Program-made: the position numbers and the translations under genes
In this document: one piece after another, positions 24,433-56,210 of the stretch
How the letters are laid out: the number at the start of each line of letters is the position of its first letter
How positions within the stretch are numbered: the stretch's first letter is position 1
The notes under the pieces: generated by a model
Seen by the model: only the letters and a program-made list of their open reading frames with translations
What the model was told of the DNA's origin: nothing
The model's database searches: none
DNA from: Holothuria scabra
Lineage: Eukaryota; Echinodermata; Holothuroidea; Aspidochirotida; Holothuriidae
Direction of reading: 5' to 3'
NCBI GenBank assembly: GCA_037179385.1
Contig: CM074187.1
Location: 1,860,001 to 1,924,000, forward strand
Length of the DNA: 64,000 bases

Positions 24433-25594
24433 TTATAACAAAATAACGTTTTGTGACCAAGAAAATCCACAAATCCTGTACCGAACAATGCTCTTTTATT
24501 TTGACTCCTAAAAGTGTGCAAATTTAATGACAAGTTTTACTCCGTAAGGGAGCATACATGGCATAAGAATGCATGTCAAGACACAAAAGTTTCAGTTTCA
24601 TCCTCATGAACCACCACGATTCAACTTTTAACACTGTTCCTGTCAAATTCGAAAATCTTGCACGATTTTGCATCTAGGCTCCTTGCAAACGTCAAAAAAA
24701 TTCCGGACACCCTTCCCCTTAGACCATACTGCATGCCCCCCCCCCCCCTTCAGAGAAATCCTGGGTAACGCCACTGCGTTAGCAAATACAAATAAACTTT
24801 ATAATGTTGACCAAAATAATATACTAAGAGTTGTTATTTCCAATTGCTCTATGTTATACTTTAAGATTAAAATGCAGGTAATATTACCTAATGACATGAT
24901 AATGTTGTTATACTTGTGTATTTGCAGGTTTTATATGAAATACATACACATTGACCGGGAAAAGTTTTAGGGAAATTTCATACCTTTGCCCCCTCTGGAA
25001 AAAATCCTAGTTACGCCACTGGTTTGAGACGAAAATAAAAAAGGACTTTTCATAGCCGGTTTAATATATTTGGGTTGAAAAAATGCTGGGAAGTTTTCAA
25101 TTGCGAAATTCATTCAACGGACAGACGGGAAGGTGTTCAGGTGCAGTGACCAATAGTTTGCCATCTGTTCTGCCTCTAGAACCAAATTCAGACAATGGTT
25201 ATGAAAATCGGGTTAATTTGTATATCAATACTATACCTACAATGATGCAATGTGAGAATGTCTTCCGGCTCTTCCCAAAATGAAATTTTATTTAAGCCGA
25301 CCTTGTAACCTGAAATTATTTTCAAAAGGTGTTACTAATAGAGGTAAACCATTTAAAGGTGGAAGTTTGGGCAGTCACACAATATTATCAAGTCATTGAA
25401 TATTGAATTTAGTCAAGAATCGCAACAGAGTAAAATACATTGCATGTCTTCATTTCTGTTTTATAACTTTCCCCCGAAAATATTCCACAACCATTTATTT
25501 CATTCAATGGCAGTGGTATATTTTATCTGGTAATTTTCTGATCCAATTAGCGACTGCTCAGATCCTTCTTCTAAGCATAAAAAAATGCTATTTG

Positions 25595-25690
25595 GCTGTT
25601 TAAGACTTTCGATTTTCAAAATTTTCTCTACGCTCCGCGCCAACCAATGGTGGTGCTCCGCATAGATAATCTTTCGGGCAGAATTACACA
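25595..25690. repeat. Dispersed repeat fragment related to 26892-27191
   Basis: Carries the same CTACGCTCCGCGCCAACCAA core followed by TGGTGGTGCTCCGC and CTTTCGGGCAG. Confidence 0.6.
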
Positions 25691-26891
25691 TTTTTGGAGG
25701 AAAACCTTCTGTCCCAAACGTTAACTCCTCCCGTACGTCTATGGATTCACATTCTAATATTTGTTATTCTTTCAATGTTATGTGTGGAGTAAAATGGACT
25801 GTAAAGTCCATTAAAAATGAGTTTCAGGGGGTAACTGTATGGCCTAGGTGTTAGTGCTCTGGGCACTTTCCTGCAAAAATTTGTACAATCTTCAAAATAC
25901 GGTTGAACGGAATCAGGATATTTTCAACCCATTGATCTAGTATAAAAAGAAGCAAAATATAGCACCATTTTGCATCTTAGAAGGCCTTGGAGACATCATC
26001 CTGCTCCCCCCCCCCCTAAACGAGGGGGGGCAGGATGATGTTAAAGAATAGGGAGGATTATTGGTTCCCCTCCCTCCTCCACAAGAAGTACCTGGCTAAG
26101 CCCATGACGCTCAGAGTTAGTTTCCGCACATCGCCAGTTGGGTTTTCATGTAACAGTCTCCCCTTTAGCATTAGTACTAGACTAACATGCCCATAAAACG
26201 ATGGCTGGGGTACTTGATTTTGAACTAGTACTCATACAACAAATTTATTTCAAAATGTAACCTCGTCTCTTTATCATGAAAAATTGCCTCAAGTGAAAAC
26301 ACTATAATAACCAGATCTGTATTGACGACTGACTCCGTCTGCCATTTACATGTCCGCACAATGTATCTATGATCTTAGACGTTATTACTATACAAAATTA
26401 AATTTTCAATAACAGTCGCTGCAAACGTTTGTGACTATAGGACATAATGGACGTATACGCGATACAATTTACGGTTGTTTCAGTTGAAGAGCTAACCGGG
26501 TCCATAATACAGTTTAACTTTATTGATGACATAACTATTCTCTTTGTGCGGGCCTACCCCAAAATTTTCTCTCGCTTCGCTCACTTTGTAATTTTATTCA
26601 GATGAAAATACATTAACTAGCAACCCGGTACTCCAAGCATATACAAATGATTTGTAAAACATGCTCTGCATTAGCATCCGTTCTACTTCACACATGCAGT
26701 GGACATCGGGAGGCCCCTTTCGGGAACTCAAGTGGCATTTACATGACAACCGATTATGGTGGTTCAAGGGACTGAATGTAGAGGGAGGAAAAATCGGAGA
26801 GAGAATCTTGTGAAAAATTTTCTTAGCGTAGGTCCTATACGTGTCTTCACCATGTACCAGCCTTAACACGATTTGGCACTGTTTTGAAATG

Positions 26892-27191
26892 CAGGGCCGT
26901 CGGAAGCGGGGGGGGGGCTGGGGGGCTGCAGCCCCCCCCCCCCCAATAATTTTGGCATATATAGTTTTTTTTTTTTTTTTTTTGGGAAGTGAGCATTTCA
27001 TTACAACGAAAGGTCAAAATAAGGACTGCTTAGATATTATTAACAAGCCCAGGAAATTCATTTCCAGCTGTCTGAGGGGTTGGGATTTTTCAAAATTTTC
27101 TGTACGCTCCGCGCCAACCGATGGTGGCGCTCCGCTTAGATAGTCAGCCTGGGTCAGCCCCCCCAATCGAAAATACCTTCCGACGGCACTG
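26892..27191. mobile_element. 300-bp element with CAGKGCCGTCGGAAG ends
   Basis: CAGGGCCGTCGGAAG at the left and CTTCCGACGGCACTG at the right form imperfect inverted termini. AAATG on both sides may be a target duplication. The interior has G/C and A/T homopolymers and the phrase CTCCGCGCCAACC, which recurs at 24388-24404 and 25629-25645. CAG/CTG ends suggest a hAT-type non-autonomous element; that is inference. Confidence 0.6.
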
Positions 27192-27444
27192 AAATGGACA
27201 AGGATTTTCAAATGTGGTAGTGGGGTTGACGGCTTAAGTCCCCTAGCTCCCATGACCATATGCAAGGTTATTCTGTTACTGCAGAAAGCGATAAGTATCT
27301 GTTTGCAACCCCCCCCCCCCCCAGCCCCGAAACCTATGTACAAGTATGTAAGTTTAATCAGCAAATAGCCTGGATCAAGAGGTTACAAAATTTGATTTCT
27401 CACAAGCTTTTCAAAAGTGGAGTATAGTTGTTATCCGACCGAGC

Positions 27445-27703
27445 TTAAAGGTAAAGAGCAGTCCCCCCAAACTTATTTTGAAAAAAAGCTAAATAACACA
27501 AATTTCATCTTATTTCTCTTCAAAGTATCTTTTATTATATTTTGACTTGACTGTTGCACATTCAAGGTAAACCAAGCAGTTATTTCTGGTAAATTTCGCA
27601 TTTGAAGAGAAAAAACATTGTCACCTGACTACCAACAGCCAATCATGAAACTGGACAGTCTGCTACACTTTTTCAATTTGGGATGGCTGCTCCCTACCTT
27701 TAA
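27445..27703. mobile_element. Family-2 MITE
   Basis: The ends TTAAAGGTAAAGAGCAGTC and GGCTGCTCCCTACCTTTAA are inverted. The interior contains TTATTTCTCTTCAAAGTATC. Confidence 0.75.
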
Positions 27704-27814
27704 CGTCGGCTACACTCTTGTATTTTATGCTTTTCTAATGTAGCATTGAATCATACAGCATGATATAAGATGGAGGATAGTCCTCTATGCTCACAGTAAT
27801 GAACAATTTTTCAA

Positions 27815-28025
27815 CGTTGTGACCAATTTTCTCCTCAACAATCCCATACTATCAGAATGTTTTTGCATAAGTGTCATGACAACTTCACAAAGTTTACATT
27901 CCTCGTAGGCAGGTCATTTGCCGTTAACCTCAAGGTCAATACAACAGTCTTAAAACAAATGAAAAGGCATTCCTTGTCAATGTGAGGAATATATGCATGT
28001 CCTCAGGCTCTTTCACATATGAAAA
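27815..28025 (+). repeat. Family-4 MITE fragment
   Basis: TTTTCTCCTCAACAATCCCA, then TACTATCAGAATG and CAAGGTCAATACAACAGTC, match the middle of family 4. It abuts a family-2 copy. Confidence 0.6.
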
Positions 28026-28029
28026 CTGA

Positions 28030-28265
28030 AGAAGTGTAGTAGAGTGTCCAGTTTCATGATTGGCTGTTGGGAGTCATGTGACAATATTTTTTCTCTTCAA
28101 ATTTGAAATTTACCAGAAACAACTGCTTGGTTTACCTTGAATATGCAATAGTAAAGTCATAAAATGTAATGAAAGATACTTTGAAGAGAAATAAGATGAA
28201 AATTGTGTTATTTAGCTTTTTTTTTTTCAAAGTAAGTTTCGGGGGACTGCTCTTTACCTTTAAAG
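28030..28265. repeat. Family-2 MITE, one end missing
   Basis: The body GAAGTGTAGTAGAGTGTCC through GACTGCTCTTTACCTTTAAAG matches family 2. The left terminus is replaced by family-4 sequence. Confidence 0.65.
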
Positions 28266-29734
28266 TACATAGAAACAAGCACTAAGAAACACAAGAACCG
28301 AAATCGGAACGGTAACTGAGAGCCAATCAGCAGAGTACAACACAGCAAATGTAGCAAAGAGTATTTGCTATCATTTACAAACAGAAACCACAACCACACA
28401 CGAACAGACCAACGACAACACACGTGAATATTCATGGTTCTTTGACGTCATCCAAGTACCCAATTCTGATTGGTCTAATGCTAAGTTGCCCCACGTAGGC
28501 TAATTCTTACCCATGTAGGTCTGTGCGTCACCTTCTAAAGTTGTTGGGTAGGCAACTACCTGCCTTGGTTACAAATTAACCCTTTTCTTAGAGACCATTT
28601 ACCCAATATGGATACGGTACCTTTTGACTTAAGTTGGGTAGTTCCTTACACAACAGTTTAGGCGGTGGCATACGGGCCAAACCATGGGTAGGAAGTTAAC
28701 CCAACTGTTTAAAGAATGTGGAAAATTCGCCTAAGTTCAACCACGAGAGTCGTGCGTGCAGGGTACCTCATTGTTTTGCCTCTTAAATGACGGTGACGAA
28801 GCGCCTTGTCGGGTCTCTGCCTAAACTTATCAACATAGATTCAAAGGGGGGAGAGAAGAATGCAAACATTTCCATTTGGATAATGAGAGTGAGATGAACT
28901 CCTTAGTTTACATCTTTTTTGAGATATTTATGTTCAAAAACATCTTCACAGATACTCCTATTAAAATAGGATAATTTTTGTTAGAGTTTACTGATTTTTC
29001 AGGCAATTTGGAGCACTACATTTTGTCTTTAAATGGCAATATTAGCCGTCCAGAACTATTTAAAACAATAGTTATAAATCTGTTATAAATTTTAAAACGT
29101 CCCTCCTGTTTCTCTTCCAAATATTTTTAATGATGTTTTACGACATAAATAAATTGCATATTCAGGGTAGACCAAGCGGTGACTCCTCGTAGATTAACAA
29201 CTGAGTTACAGAAATATTGTAACAGGAGTTTCAATAGCCACTCAAAGCACAGGAAAGCCTACAACACTATTCTAATTAGGGATCTGTATTTTCACTTGGA
29301 GCATGGAGCGCTAGCATTACTCTAAACATGGAGAAAACCAGCAAATATCGACTTGCATAAATGACTACGTTGCCGAGTTCCCGCAAGGGAGGATCAAATG
29401 AAAACAAAACAAAACAAAACAAACTACACTTTGGTGGAACTAATTCAAACAATCACTTACCATCCGATTGATTAAAGAATCAAGGATGACTTGTAAAGAT
29501 GACGTGTCACAGTGAAACCCACTGCTAACAAGTATAGGAATCAACCTATCATAAGGGACTGTGGGATGGTACGGGCCATTTTGGTCAGAATAAATACTAT
29601 TGAAGGCTACAAGCGATACTATTGAAGGCTACAAGCGATGCAATCACCGACAAACCTGATGTATTCCACAATTCTTAACAATTACTTCTTCTTTTTTTTT
29701 TGAAAAAAAAAAAACGGTTCATTGAAAAGTAATG

Positions 29735-29987
29735 TAGACGAATCCGATTAGCGCTTGTTTTTAGAAGTAGGCAGCCATTAGTGGGGTCCATCAGCCTTTA
29801 TTCGTCTTCATTTATTGTCTACGTGAATTTCAAATCCCCATACTCAGTGAAGTTGAGAAAATCAAGATACACTTAAGTGTACAACCATCCATGGAACAGA
29901 TAAGGAAGGAAATTTAAAGATTAAAGGTGATAGACCCCAGTAGCGGCCGACTAAAATCAGACCATCACAATCTCTCCGGATTTGTCT
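29735..29987 (+). mobile_element. Family-3 MITE
   Basis: The ends TAGACGAATCCGATTAGCG and CTCCGGATTTGTCTA are inverted. It is 253 bp long. Confidence 0.8.
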
Positions 29988-30030
29988 ATATTAATATTGC
30001 ATTACAATTTTACCACAGTGGTAGACTATC

Positions 30031-30334
30031 TTTAAAGGGCAAATCCTTTCACCCCAAACTACAGTTTTGGTACGGGTGTACCGAAATTCTCAATTGGCTT
30101 AGCTCTTTGATTGACAGCTAATTCAAACCAAGCACAGTAGCAAAGCTTATATTACACATCATGAACTGTACTGAGGGTGTTTTGATTATATACATAGTTT
30201 TTCTATACTCACCTTGAAGCAATAAACTGAGATTGTATCTGGATGAGGGTGAATTTCAGACAATTGTGGGAGGGGCCTAAGTAAGAAGGTTAGGAGAATT
30301 GGTACTGTTTGGGGTGAGAGAACTTGGCCTTTAA
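30031..30334 (-). mobile_element. Family-1 MITE, reverse orientation
   Basis: Runs from TTTAAAGGGCAAATCCTTTC to GAGAGAACTTGGCCTTTAA, a reverse-complement match to 32641-32945. Confidence 0.75.
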
Positions 30335-31587
30335 GTATACTTCAAGTTTATTAGTTATTGACACATTGTTTTCGGTTTGCGGTAGTATAGCCAGGATCAT
30401 TTGAGAAAGGCTTGAAGGAAGTTGAGAGATTTTTACATAATTGGCGTCAGTAGCGTAGTCCGGTCTCGCCAGTCATGGAGGAGGGTCAGGATATTTCCTC
30501 CCAGATTTTGACATTTCGTCCAGGCAGAGGGAGTTGCAGCAGTTGCAACTCATGGGCCAGGGATTTCCAGGTGGCGTTTCCCTGGCGTATTATGGAAAAA
30601 CCTGGCTTGTCTAACCATACCACTAGGGGATTCAATAAGATGTTCGTGGTGGAATGAAAGTTGCGATGGTGGTACATATCCTTTCTCTTCGTGACTTTTT
30701 CCTATCGAATTTTTCAGGGGGCACTCGCCCCCCCCCCCCCCATCCTGACTACGCCACTGATTGACCTCTGCGTGCACTACATAGTCACATTTATCTCATA
30801 TTAAACGAAAGGTAAGAACCGCAAAACCTAGTCTCTATAATATGCAATGAGTATCTGGTGTTATCCTAAGGTATAATGCAGTCGCCTGAACTTGACTTAG
30901 TACACTCTTGTATAGGCCTAAGAACTGTTCTCTTTCATGAAGGGCTTTTGGAATCACATGACAATAGTTTTCTCCTCAATAGTGAAATTTACTGTGAGTG
31001 AATGATAAGCAGTTTCTTAAATATTCAATATTTATGAGTAAAAATATTAAGAACGATACTAAGATGGGAAATAACGAGAGGTTTTCATTAATTTCATTCT
31101 CATTGGATTCAAAAGAACTCAAGTATAACAGGGTAAATTTTTAGTAGCCGTGACTCCAATCCGTCCTGTAACTCAACAGACAAGTTGGGAAATGAGGTAC
31201 TTCCGGCTAGGTCACAAAGTCATCTGTACCATGGCAACAGATTCGCCAATCCTCACATGCTTGACGTAGTGTGGTATTCCTGTTGTTATTGACTGCATTC
31301 ATAATAATGAACAAATTCGAGATGCTGGTTGAGGAACATCTTCACCTTTGATACATTCCCAAGATGCATTGCTTGCAAACATTTCCAAGTTGTCAATTAA
31401 CATCAGACAAAATAGACTTCCATTGTACACATGGTTTAAGCTACAGAATGATAATTGAATTCCCTTTGGGACTAAACGTTTAGCGATAATTTATGACATT
31501 CCTATTGGATTAATAGGATATCATAACTAAGTATACCAGCGTGAAGTAAGTGTTTAAATATATAGGAAGAATTCCAAGCTCAAATCG

Positions 31588-32135
31588 GGTTGGAGTACTC
31601 ATTCCAAGCATTCTGATCATGAAATTTGCATTGAAATCCTATATTCTGCAGAATATGATCGGGTAAATTTGTCACATTTTCAACAAAAAGTGAACTTATA
31701 GCAACAATAGATGACATCACATCCTCACCTAAATAAACAGTACTTTGCTTTTCTTTAAACTTTACAACTGTTTTCTCCGTGCTATTCCATGCTTTCAAAA
31801 TTAAGTGGTATGGAAACGGTACAAACTTTGCATCCCCGTACAAAGAAGTCCTATCCCCGTTTACTTCAAGATCAACAAAGCAGAATGAAAAAAAAAGAAT
31901 ACAGAATGAAAAAAAAGAAACAAAGTATTCTTTGTCAATGTGAGGAAACTAAAACTTCTTCTGCGATCAACTCACTTTGGAACACAAATCCAGTAACTTC
32001 ATTTGCTGATAACTTGAGAAACACATGTCCGATTTTGAATGGTTGTTTCACCAAAATGTGCAGATTTGGTTCTTCTTTCACATGTAAAAATTACAAATTA
32101 CATTGAAATATTTTAAGTTAAACTTCCTCTTTAAT
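31588..32135 (+). mobile_element. Family-4 MITE (uninterrupted)
   Basis: Collinear with 6640-7576 without the 406-bp insertion. It ends ACTTCCTCTTTAATTT. An internal AAAAAAGAATACAGAATG duplication is visible near 31886-31918. Confidence 0.65.
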
Positions 32136-32640
32136 TTAATAGACATGACTGCAACATGTCCCGCAGCTTAACATTTGACAGCTAGACCAGATAGACATCT
32201 GTAGTACCACTTTGCGCAATCAAAGAGGTGTCTTGAATTTAACAGGAACTTCCAGATATATCTTGATGTCAATAAACAATGGGTTTGTATGTTCATCAAA
32301 TTAACGTTTATTTATCAATGGGATATAGCCCTTTTCTGTCTTATAAGAACAGAGAGAAGTTACTTTCGTACTTATTCCCCAATCCCCACACTTACATGTA
32401 CAGCTCAATCCGCACGTTTTTCTTGTTATTCTACGTTGTGGACCACCTCCAATTTGTTGTCAACAGCAGAAGATATCAATCTTTCTAATTGCAGGTTGTT
32501 TTAACATAAATGATTATGTTACCTCCTCGTTTGTTTTGTCTTGAAGTGTGACAACTCTCATATCCTTAAACAGACAAAGACAATTCAATACTATCATTGA
32601 ACCATGCAGGCTCAGATACTGCAATGACAAAAAATGAAGA

Positions 32641-32945
32641 TTAAAGGCCAAGTTCTCTCACCCCAAATAGTATCAATTCTCCTAACCTTCTTACTTAAGC
32701 CCTCCCATGATTGTCTGAAATTCATCCTCATCCGGATACAATCTCAGTTTATTGTTTCAAGGTGAGTGTAGAAAAACTCAATTTACATAACCAAAACACT
32801 CTCAGTACCGCTCATATTGTGTAATATAAACTTTGGTACTCTGCATTGTTTGAATTAGCTGTCAATCAAAGAGCTGAGCCAATTGAGAATTTCGGTATCC
32901 CCGTACCAAAACTGTAGTTTGGGGTGAGAGGTTTGCCCCTTTAAA
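32641..32945 (+). mobile_element. Family-1 MITE (best preserved)
   Basis: Starts TTAAAGGCCAAGTTCTCTC and ends GAGAGGTTTGCCCCTTTAA. This 305-bp copy serves as the reference for the family. Confidence 0.8.
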
Positions 32946-33179
32946 TAAAAATATCAAATTAAAACTATCCTTAGTGGTCGATTGGTCGGAGATATATATA
33001 TATATATACATATTATACCAGATTAAGAGTTGCCCCCTGTGGCCCTCTTACTATTTCTTCGTTCTATTTAATAAAGGGACCAAGGGAAATCTCATGGACG
33101 GATGGTTACGTAGATTAGTTGGAAAGACAAATAGCAGTTACTCCATAATTACGTAACACTCATAGAAGAATTAAATATG

Positions 33180-33330
33180 TTAGACTTGGTGACGAGCACA
33201 TGGGTAGATGGTGCGAATCGGGCAGATGTACTTATAGAGGCACGACCGCGGAACTGCAATATTAAAGAGGACACCTTTAGGCACATCATCGTGAACTTTG
33301 TCCTATGAAAGAAAAGCGACGTTATTTCTG
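33180..33330 (+). repeat. Possible LINE 3' remnant
   Basis: The translation KEDTFRHIIVNFVL after GDEHMGRWCESGRCTY resembles the C-terminal Cys/His block of some reverse transcriptases (C..C...TxxHxxxxC), but stops and missing cysteines interrupt it. Very weak. Confidence 0.2.
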
Positions 33331-33593
33331 AAAATGTTGCAACTTTTATCTCTTTTACGGCGTCTTAAACGTTCAATGTAACAACGTAACTACAACTTCT
33401 AAATCCCCAATTGGAATGTCATTAGTGTGCTAATTGGAATGCCATTATGTTTGAAAGATAAGTTGAAGTGAACCGGGCACCAAATATCCGTTTTTGTCTC
33501 CAGTATTCACGATCTTGCAAAAATTAATCCGATGTCAGCTAGTAATCCTCAATTTATGTATGTAACCTTTTTGCCGTTTTTTATGTCCATCCG

Positions 33594-52196
<18,603 letters not shown>

Positions 52197-53420
52197 TTTA
52201 ATCAGGGCATGAGATATGGGTTAAATTCGAGCCTATAAGCTATCATTTAGTTCTTGGGTAAAGAGTGCAAAGTGTTCTGTCTAATGAATTGTGTAATATG
52301 ATATTTTAAAACTGTTAACTATGTAGGTGTCTATAGTGCGACTTGTCCATTTAAAAGTAACTTGGTGGTGGGCCATTTGAAGTAAAGAAAATTACGTGAA
52401 ATTTCTTGAAACCTAGTAAAATTCATTAGATGGAACAAACAAAAACAATCCAGAATCATGTTTTTTTTTTTTTTTTTGTTCTGTTCTTTTTTGTTTGTTT
52501 GTTTGTTTTTTTTTTTTCTTTTTCGGGTTCACGGGAGAAGAAAGATCTGCATTCTGCTTTAAGTGCCTAGAGTGCTTTGGAAGCCAAGAGGGTTTCATAC
52601 TACAGTTAGAGCATTCCCTTTGACTTAAGCCATACAATGCAAGGTTTGGTTTTCTCACGCCGGGATCCGCAACGGATATGCTGTCAGTTCAAACCCATAA
52701 CGCATTGCCAACACGGACTGGAAATGGCGCTAAATAGTAACAGGTAAGGTGATTTTACCATTGGCCAGTCTATAAAAGTGCCCCATGATTTCGGCGTGGT
52801 GCAATTTGTACACAGGAATACCTTTTAGGTGACGGGCCCGCCTAGCAGGACGACTCCTCAAAGAAAAGATTAAAAAAAAAATACGAAATCCTGTTCTGTA
52901 TAGTAGGCCTATTTTACAGTTAAGGAAAATTAGGGAGATGAATTTATCGAAACGTAAATAAATTGTTATGACGAAGATCACATTTAGCCCAATAAAGGAA
53001 CAGAGGCGGGCGAAATTCAAAGTACACTACTTGCATGAAACTAACAGACACAAGGTTTACATTTTTTTTCCATTAGAAAAATCTCAGCTTTTTCTGCCCG
53101 TTTTGTTACTTTTCACTTCACGTTTCTGTCAGACACAATTATTCTTGAGACTGGAAGAAAGAAGAAGAAAAAAGTTTATGACGTTTTTAGTTTAAATAAT
53201 CAACCAAGCTTGAACAACTATTTTGATGACTCGGAGAATTTCAGTGCTCTTTGAGAAACCTGAAAAAGTTGCAGTTCCTTCGATTGTGTATTCCGGGTGT
53301 TCGTTCGTTTTTTTAAATCCAATTAGTGAAGTCCTAGATATGAATGTATTTACATATTTGAAAATGCTTGATTTCCCTTTGTAATGCAGTTTTCCAATAC
53401 CTTCACCAGCGGTGGTCCCA

Positions 53421-53710
53421 TCAGGAGGCAGACCGACTGCATAGTCAAAAACGGTTAGAGTATACGACTTGCAGACGGAAGGTTTGGAGTTCGGCTCCTG
53501 GCCGGGTCATACCAGGGAGTTGTTAGACAACACCCTGGTCATATCAAAAACTTTAAAAAGGAACCTTCTACCATTCTGTTTGGTGTTCAACATATGAAGT
53601 AGGAGAAACAAGCCATTAAATCACAACCGGAGAAAAGTTCGTGGCCGGTTCGACTTACACCAATTGGTTGGCAACTGAGTCCTAATACCTCATTTAATTA
53701 CCAATCCCAG
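53421..53710 (+). mobile_element. tRNA-derived SINE
   Basis: The tRNA-like head has GGTTAGAGTATACGACTTGC and GGAGTTCGGCTCCTGG, resembling A and B boxes. It is followed by the family body CCGGGTCATACC, AACCTTCTACCATTC, ACAAGCCATTAAATCACAACC and CCAATTGGTTGGCAACTG. It is not a tRNA gene, because no acceptor stem closes. Confidence 0.75.
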
Positions 53711-55234
53711 CAGAAGGCATTCCCTTCCATCAGAACCTTTGCCACCAGATTTCCCATCTCAACACTTTATTTTTTCCGAGACTCCATTTTTGACAGCGAG
53801 ATTTACTAAAACCTCACAGTCCGCCGTGGCTAAGGAGCCTTTAGCTAGGTCCATGTGCCGTACTTTCTAAGGCAAATGAAAGGCCTATCTATTGTAAAAA
53901 ATGTATTTTGCAGCCAGATGTGTACTAAAACTTCAGTGTTTATCCTGCACTGCATTTTCTTTAGTTTCAGTTTACCCCCTCCCCCACACTTTTGATAGCT
54001 ACTATAACCCACACATCTCTCTGTAGTCGACTATTTCTTCCTTGTTTGGGGATGTTGACTTCGTCAGATAAATGAGGGATAGTGCCCTACCACTTCATTG
54101 GATAATTATACTCACCATGTTTAGTCCCTACCTTTACCATGCCGATCCACTCAGATTACCTGTCACCATTTTGCCAAACCACGTTGGCCTCTTACATCTA
54201 TAAGCAAAAAACAAGAAACAATATCTCCTTCGATTGTCGGTTCATTTACGTCTTCTGTGATTTCAAATTTTCCTCTGCATCCCGCATATTTTCCTTTTGC
54301 GCCCTTCGCCCAATATTCAACTCTTAAAATATAACCCGTCAAATACTGAGGACTTAATACAGCACATTAAACATTTTAATGGGGGCTAACAGCCTGTTCT
54401 ATAGGACAGGAGTGTGTAGTTTTCCAGTTTCCCTTCCCGTCAGATTTCTTCTGCCTCCCTGCGCCCGACAAATGTGTACAATTAACAGAGCAGTGACAGA
54501 TCATGGAGTTGCCATTGACAATGGCAGTTCCCTGGACATAATTTGCGAACATAAGTGCGTAAGGTTGCATGGAGAAATTCAGCCCAAGCTTCTGCTTTCC
54601 ACGGACACACTGAAAAAATTGGTTGAAAAATCACTCTAAATTTATGAAACAAAAAATTAGAGAAACATAAAGAATACAGAAAAGTTATGGTAATAACTTT
54701 CCAAGATTTTTATGCAATCCTTACTCAGTTACTTATCTCTTTTTGTTGTTGTTTTGTAAATTAAGCGTACTTTTTTACACTGTAGTTTAGTCGAATAAAT
54801 ACCGAAGGTTTGATCATTTTATTTTTAGGGCAAATATTGAATGTTTGAGTTGTCTGTCCCTTCCTTTCACTTGTCGGTTGACATGTTTGTGCCAAATGTG
54901 TTACTTACATGACTCAAACGATAAGCACAGACAAACGTTTGCATTTCATATTTCCTCACATGAAACCATGAAAAGTTTTACCTAAATTCCCTTTTCCGCT
55001 CGTCTAATTGTTTCTTATCTGAAAGACAGTCCCCCACCCTCACAAAACTATATTTTACCCTTGATTACTAAAATTCTTAATTGTTGCAGCTCCTTTGATT
55101 GACATAAAAGTTTAAAATGTGCAGTGTAGCTCATATTACAGAGCATACAATGGCAGCGTTTGGTTGCACAATGGGAGCTTATTTATGCTCACCATAATTT
55201 GCCAAAACTAGAGTTGGATAATGACGGGTTTCAT

Positions 55235-55485
55235 GTAGACGAATCCGGACAGATTGTGATGGTTTGATTTTAGTCGGCCATTACTCGGGTCCATCACCTT
55301 TAATGTTTAAATTTCCTTCCTTACCTGCTCCATGGATGGTTGTACACTAAAGTGTATCTTGATTTTCTCAACTTCACTGAATATGAGGATTTGAAATTCA
55401 CATAGACAATAAATGAAGACGATTAAAGGCTGATGGACCCCACTAATGGCTGCCTACAGTTACTAAAAACAAGCGCTAATCGGAT
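55235..55485 (-). mobile_element. Family-3 MITE nested in a family-1 MITE
   Basis: Reads GTAGACGAATCCGGACAGA to AAGCGCTAATCGGA, the reverse complement of 29735-29987. Family-1 sequence flanks it on both sides (55028-55234 and 55486-55545). Confidence 0.75.
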
Positions 55486-55814
55486 GTCCTTGGGAGGGGC
55501 TAGATCTTAGAAGTAAGTAGGTTGGGAGAATTAGCATTGTCCAAGCATGCGTCATTAAGTCATTAAGTATGCGGGGCTCGCTAATACTTTGTTTATGGAA
55601 CACTCCCGATGTGCCCTGTTGTGTTGTCCCATCAACCCCATGCACCATATTCCCCCTTCTGACTTAAAACTGTGGTTTACAGCCTACTAAATGAGCAACA
55701 CTCAGACTCAACAATCGGAAAAAATTTGATTGTTACACACCTTGAAAAGTTCCCCCAACTTACAAAAAACACTCCTATAGACTGACAAAGTAACATATGA
55801 TCAAGTGGGCACTG

Positions 55815-56210
55815 AGCATACGACTTACAGTTGATAGGTTGGGAACTCGAGTCTGGCCGGGTTATACCAAAGATTTTAAAAATGAAACCTTACTGCCATT
55901 GCATTTGCTTGGTGTTCAGCATAAGTAGGGGAAATCAGCATAAGTAGGGAAAACAAGCCAGTGAACCACAACTGGAAAAGGGCCGTGGCCGGCTCAACTG
56001 AAAGCAATCGGTAAGAAACTGGACCGTAAACTCCATCTAACTTTATAACTACATTATGGTAAAATTGACGGAAGACTGTAATCACACAAGAAGCCAAGAC
56101 CACAAACAAACCAATTAGTTAAAAACTGGACCGACTCCATCTTACTAAGTAACTGCATTGTGGTAAAATTGACGGAAGACCATAGTTACACAAGAAGCCA
56201 AGACCACAAA
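55815..56210 (+). mobile_element. tRNA-derived SINE with duplicated tail
   Basis: Head GAACTCGAGTCTGGCCGGG, then the shared body GGTGTTCAGCATAAGTAGG and AAAGGGCCGTGGCCGGCTC. The last 105 bp (about 56004-56110) are repeated at 56111-56210. Confidence 0.75.

Larger units (their letters stand above)
18829..33593. other. Intergenic transposon cluster between LMAN1 and esterase copy 1
   Basis: About 14.8 kb without a supportable gene. It holds, in order, foldback elements at 19303-20522, 20650-20891 and 22590-23217, an inverted-repeat element at 26892-27191, and several MITEs (27445-27703, 28030-28265, 29735-29987, 30031-30334, 31588-32135, 32641-32945). A doubtful retrotransposon remnant lies near 33180-33330. 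Open frames here are mostly low-complexity. Confidence 0.7.

Noticed and set aside
26594..27001. 135-residue minus-strand frame ending in poly-Lys/poly-Pro
   Set aside because: Crosses homopolymer runs of the 26892-27191 element; no family resemblance.
53440..53515. tRNA gene
   Set aside because: A and B box-like words exist but no acceptor stem or cloverleaf closes, and the same head is followed by the shared SINE body.
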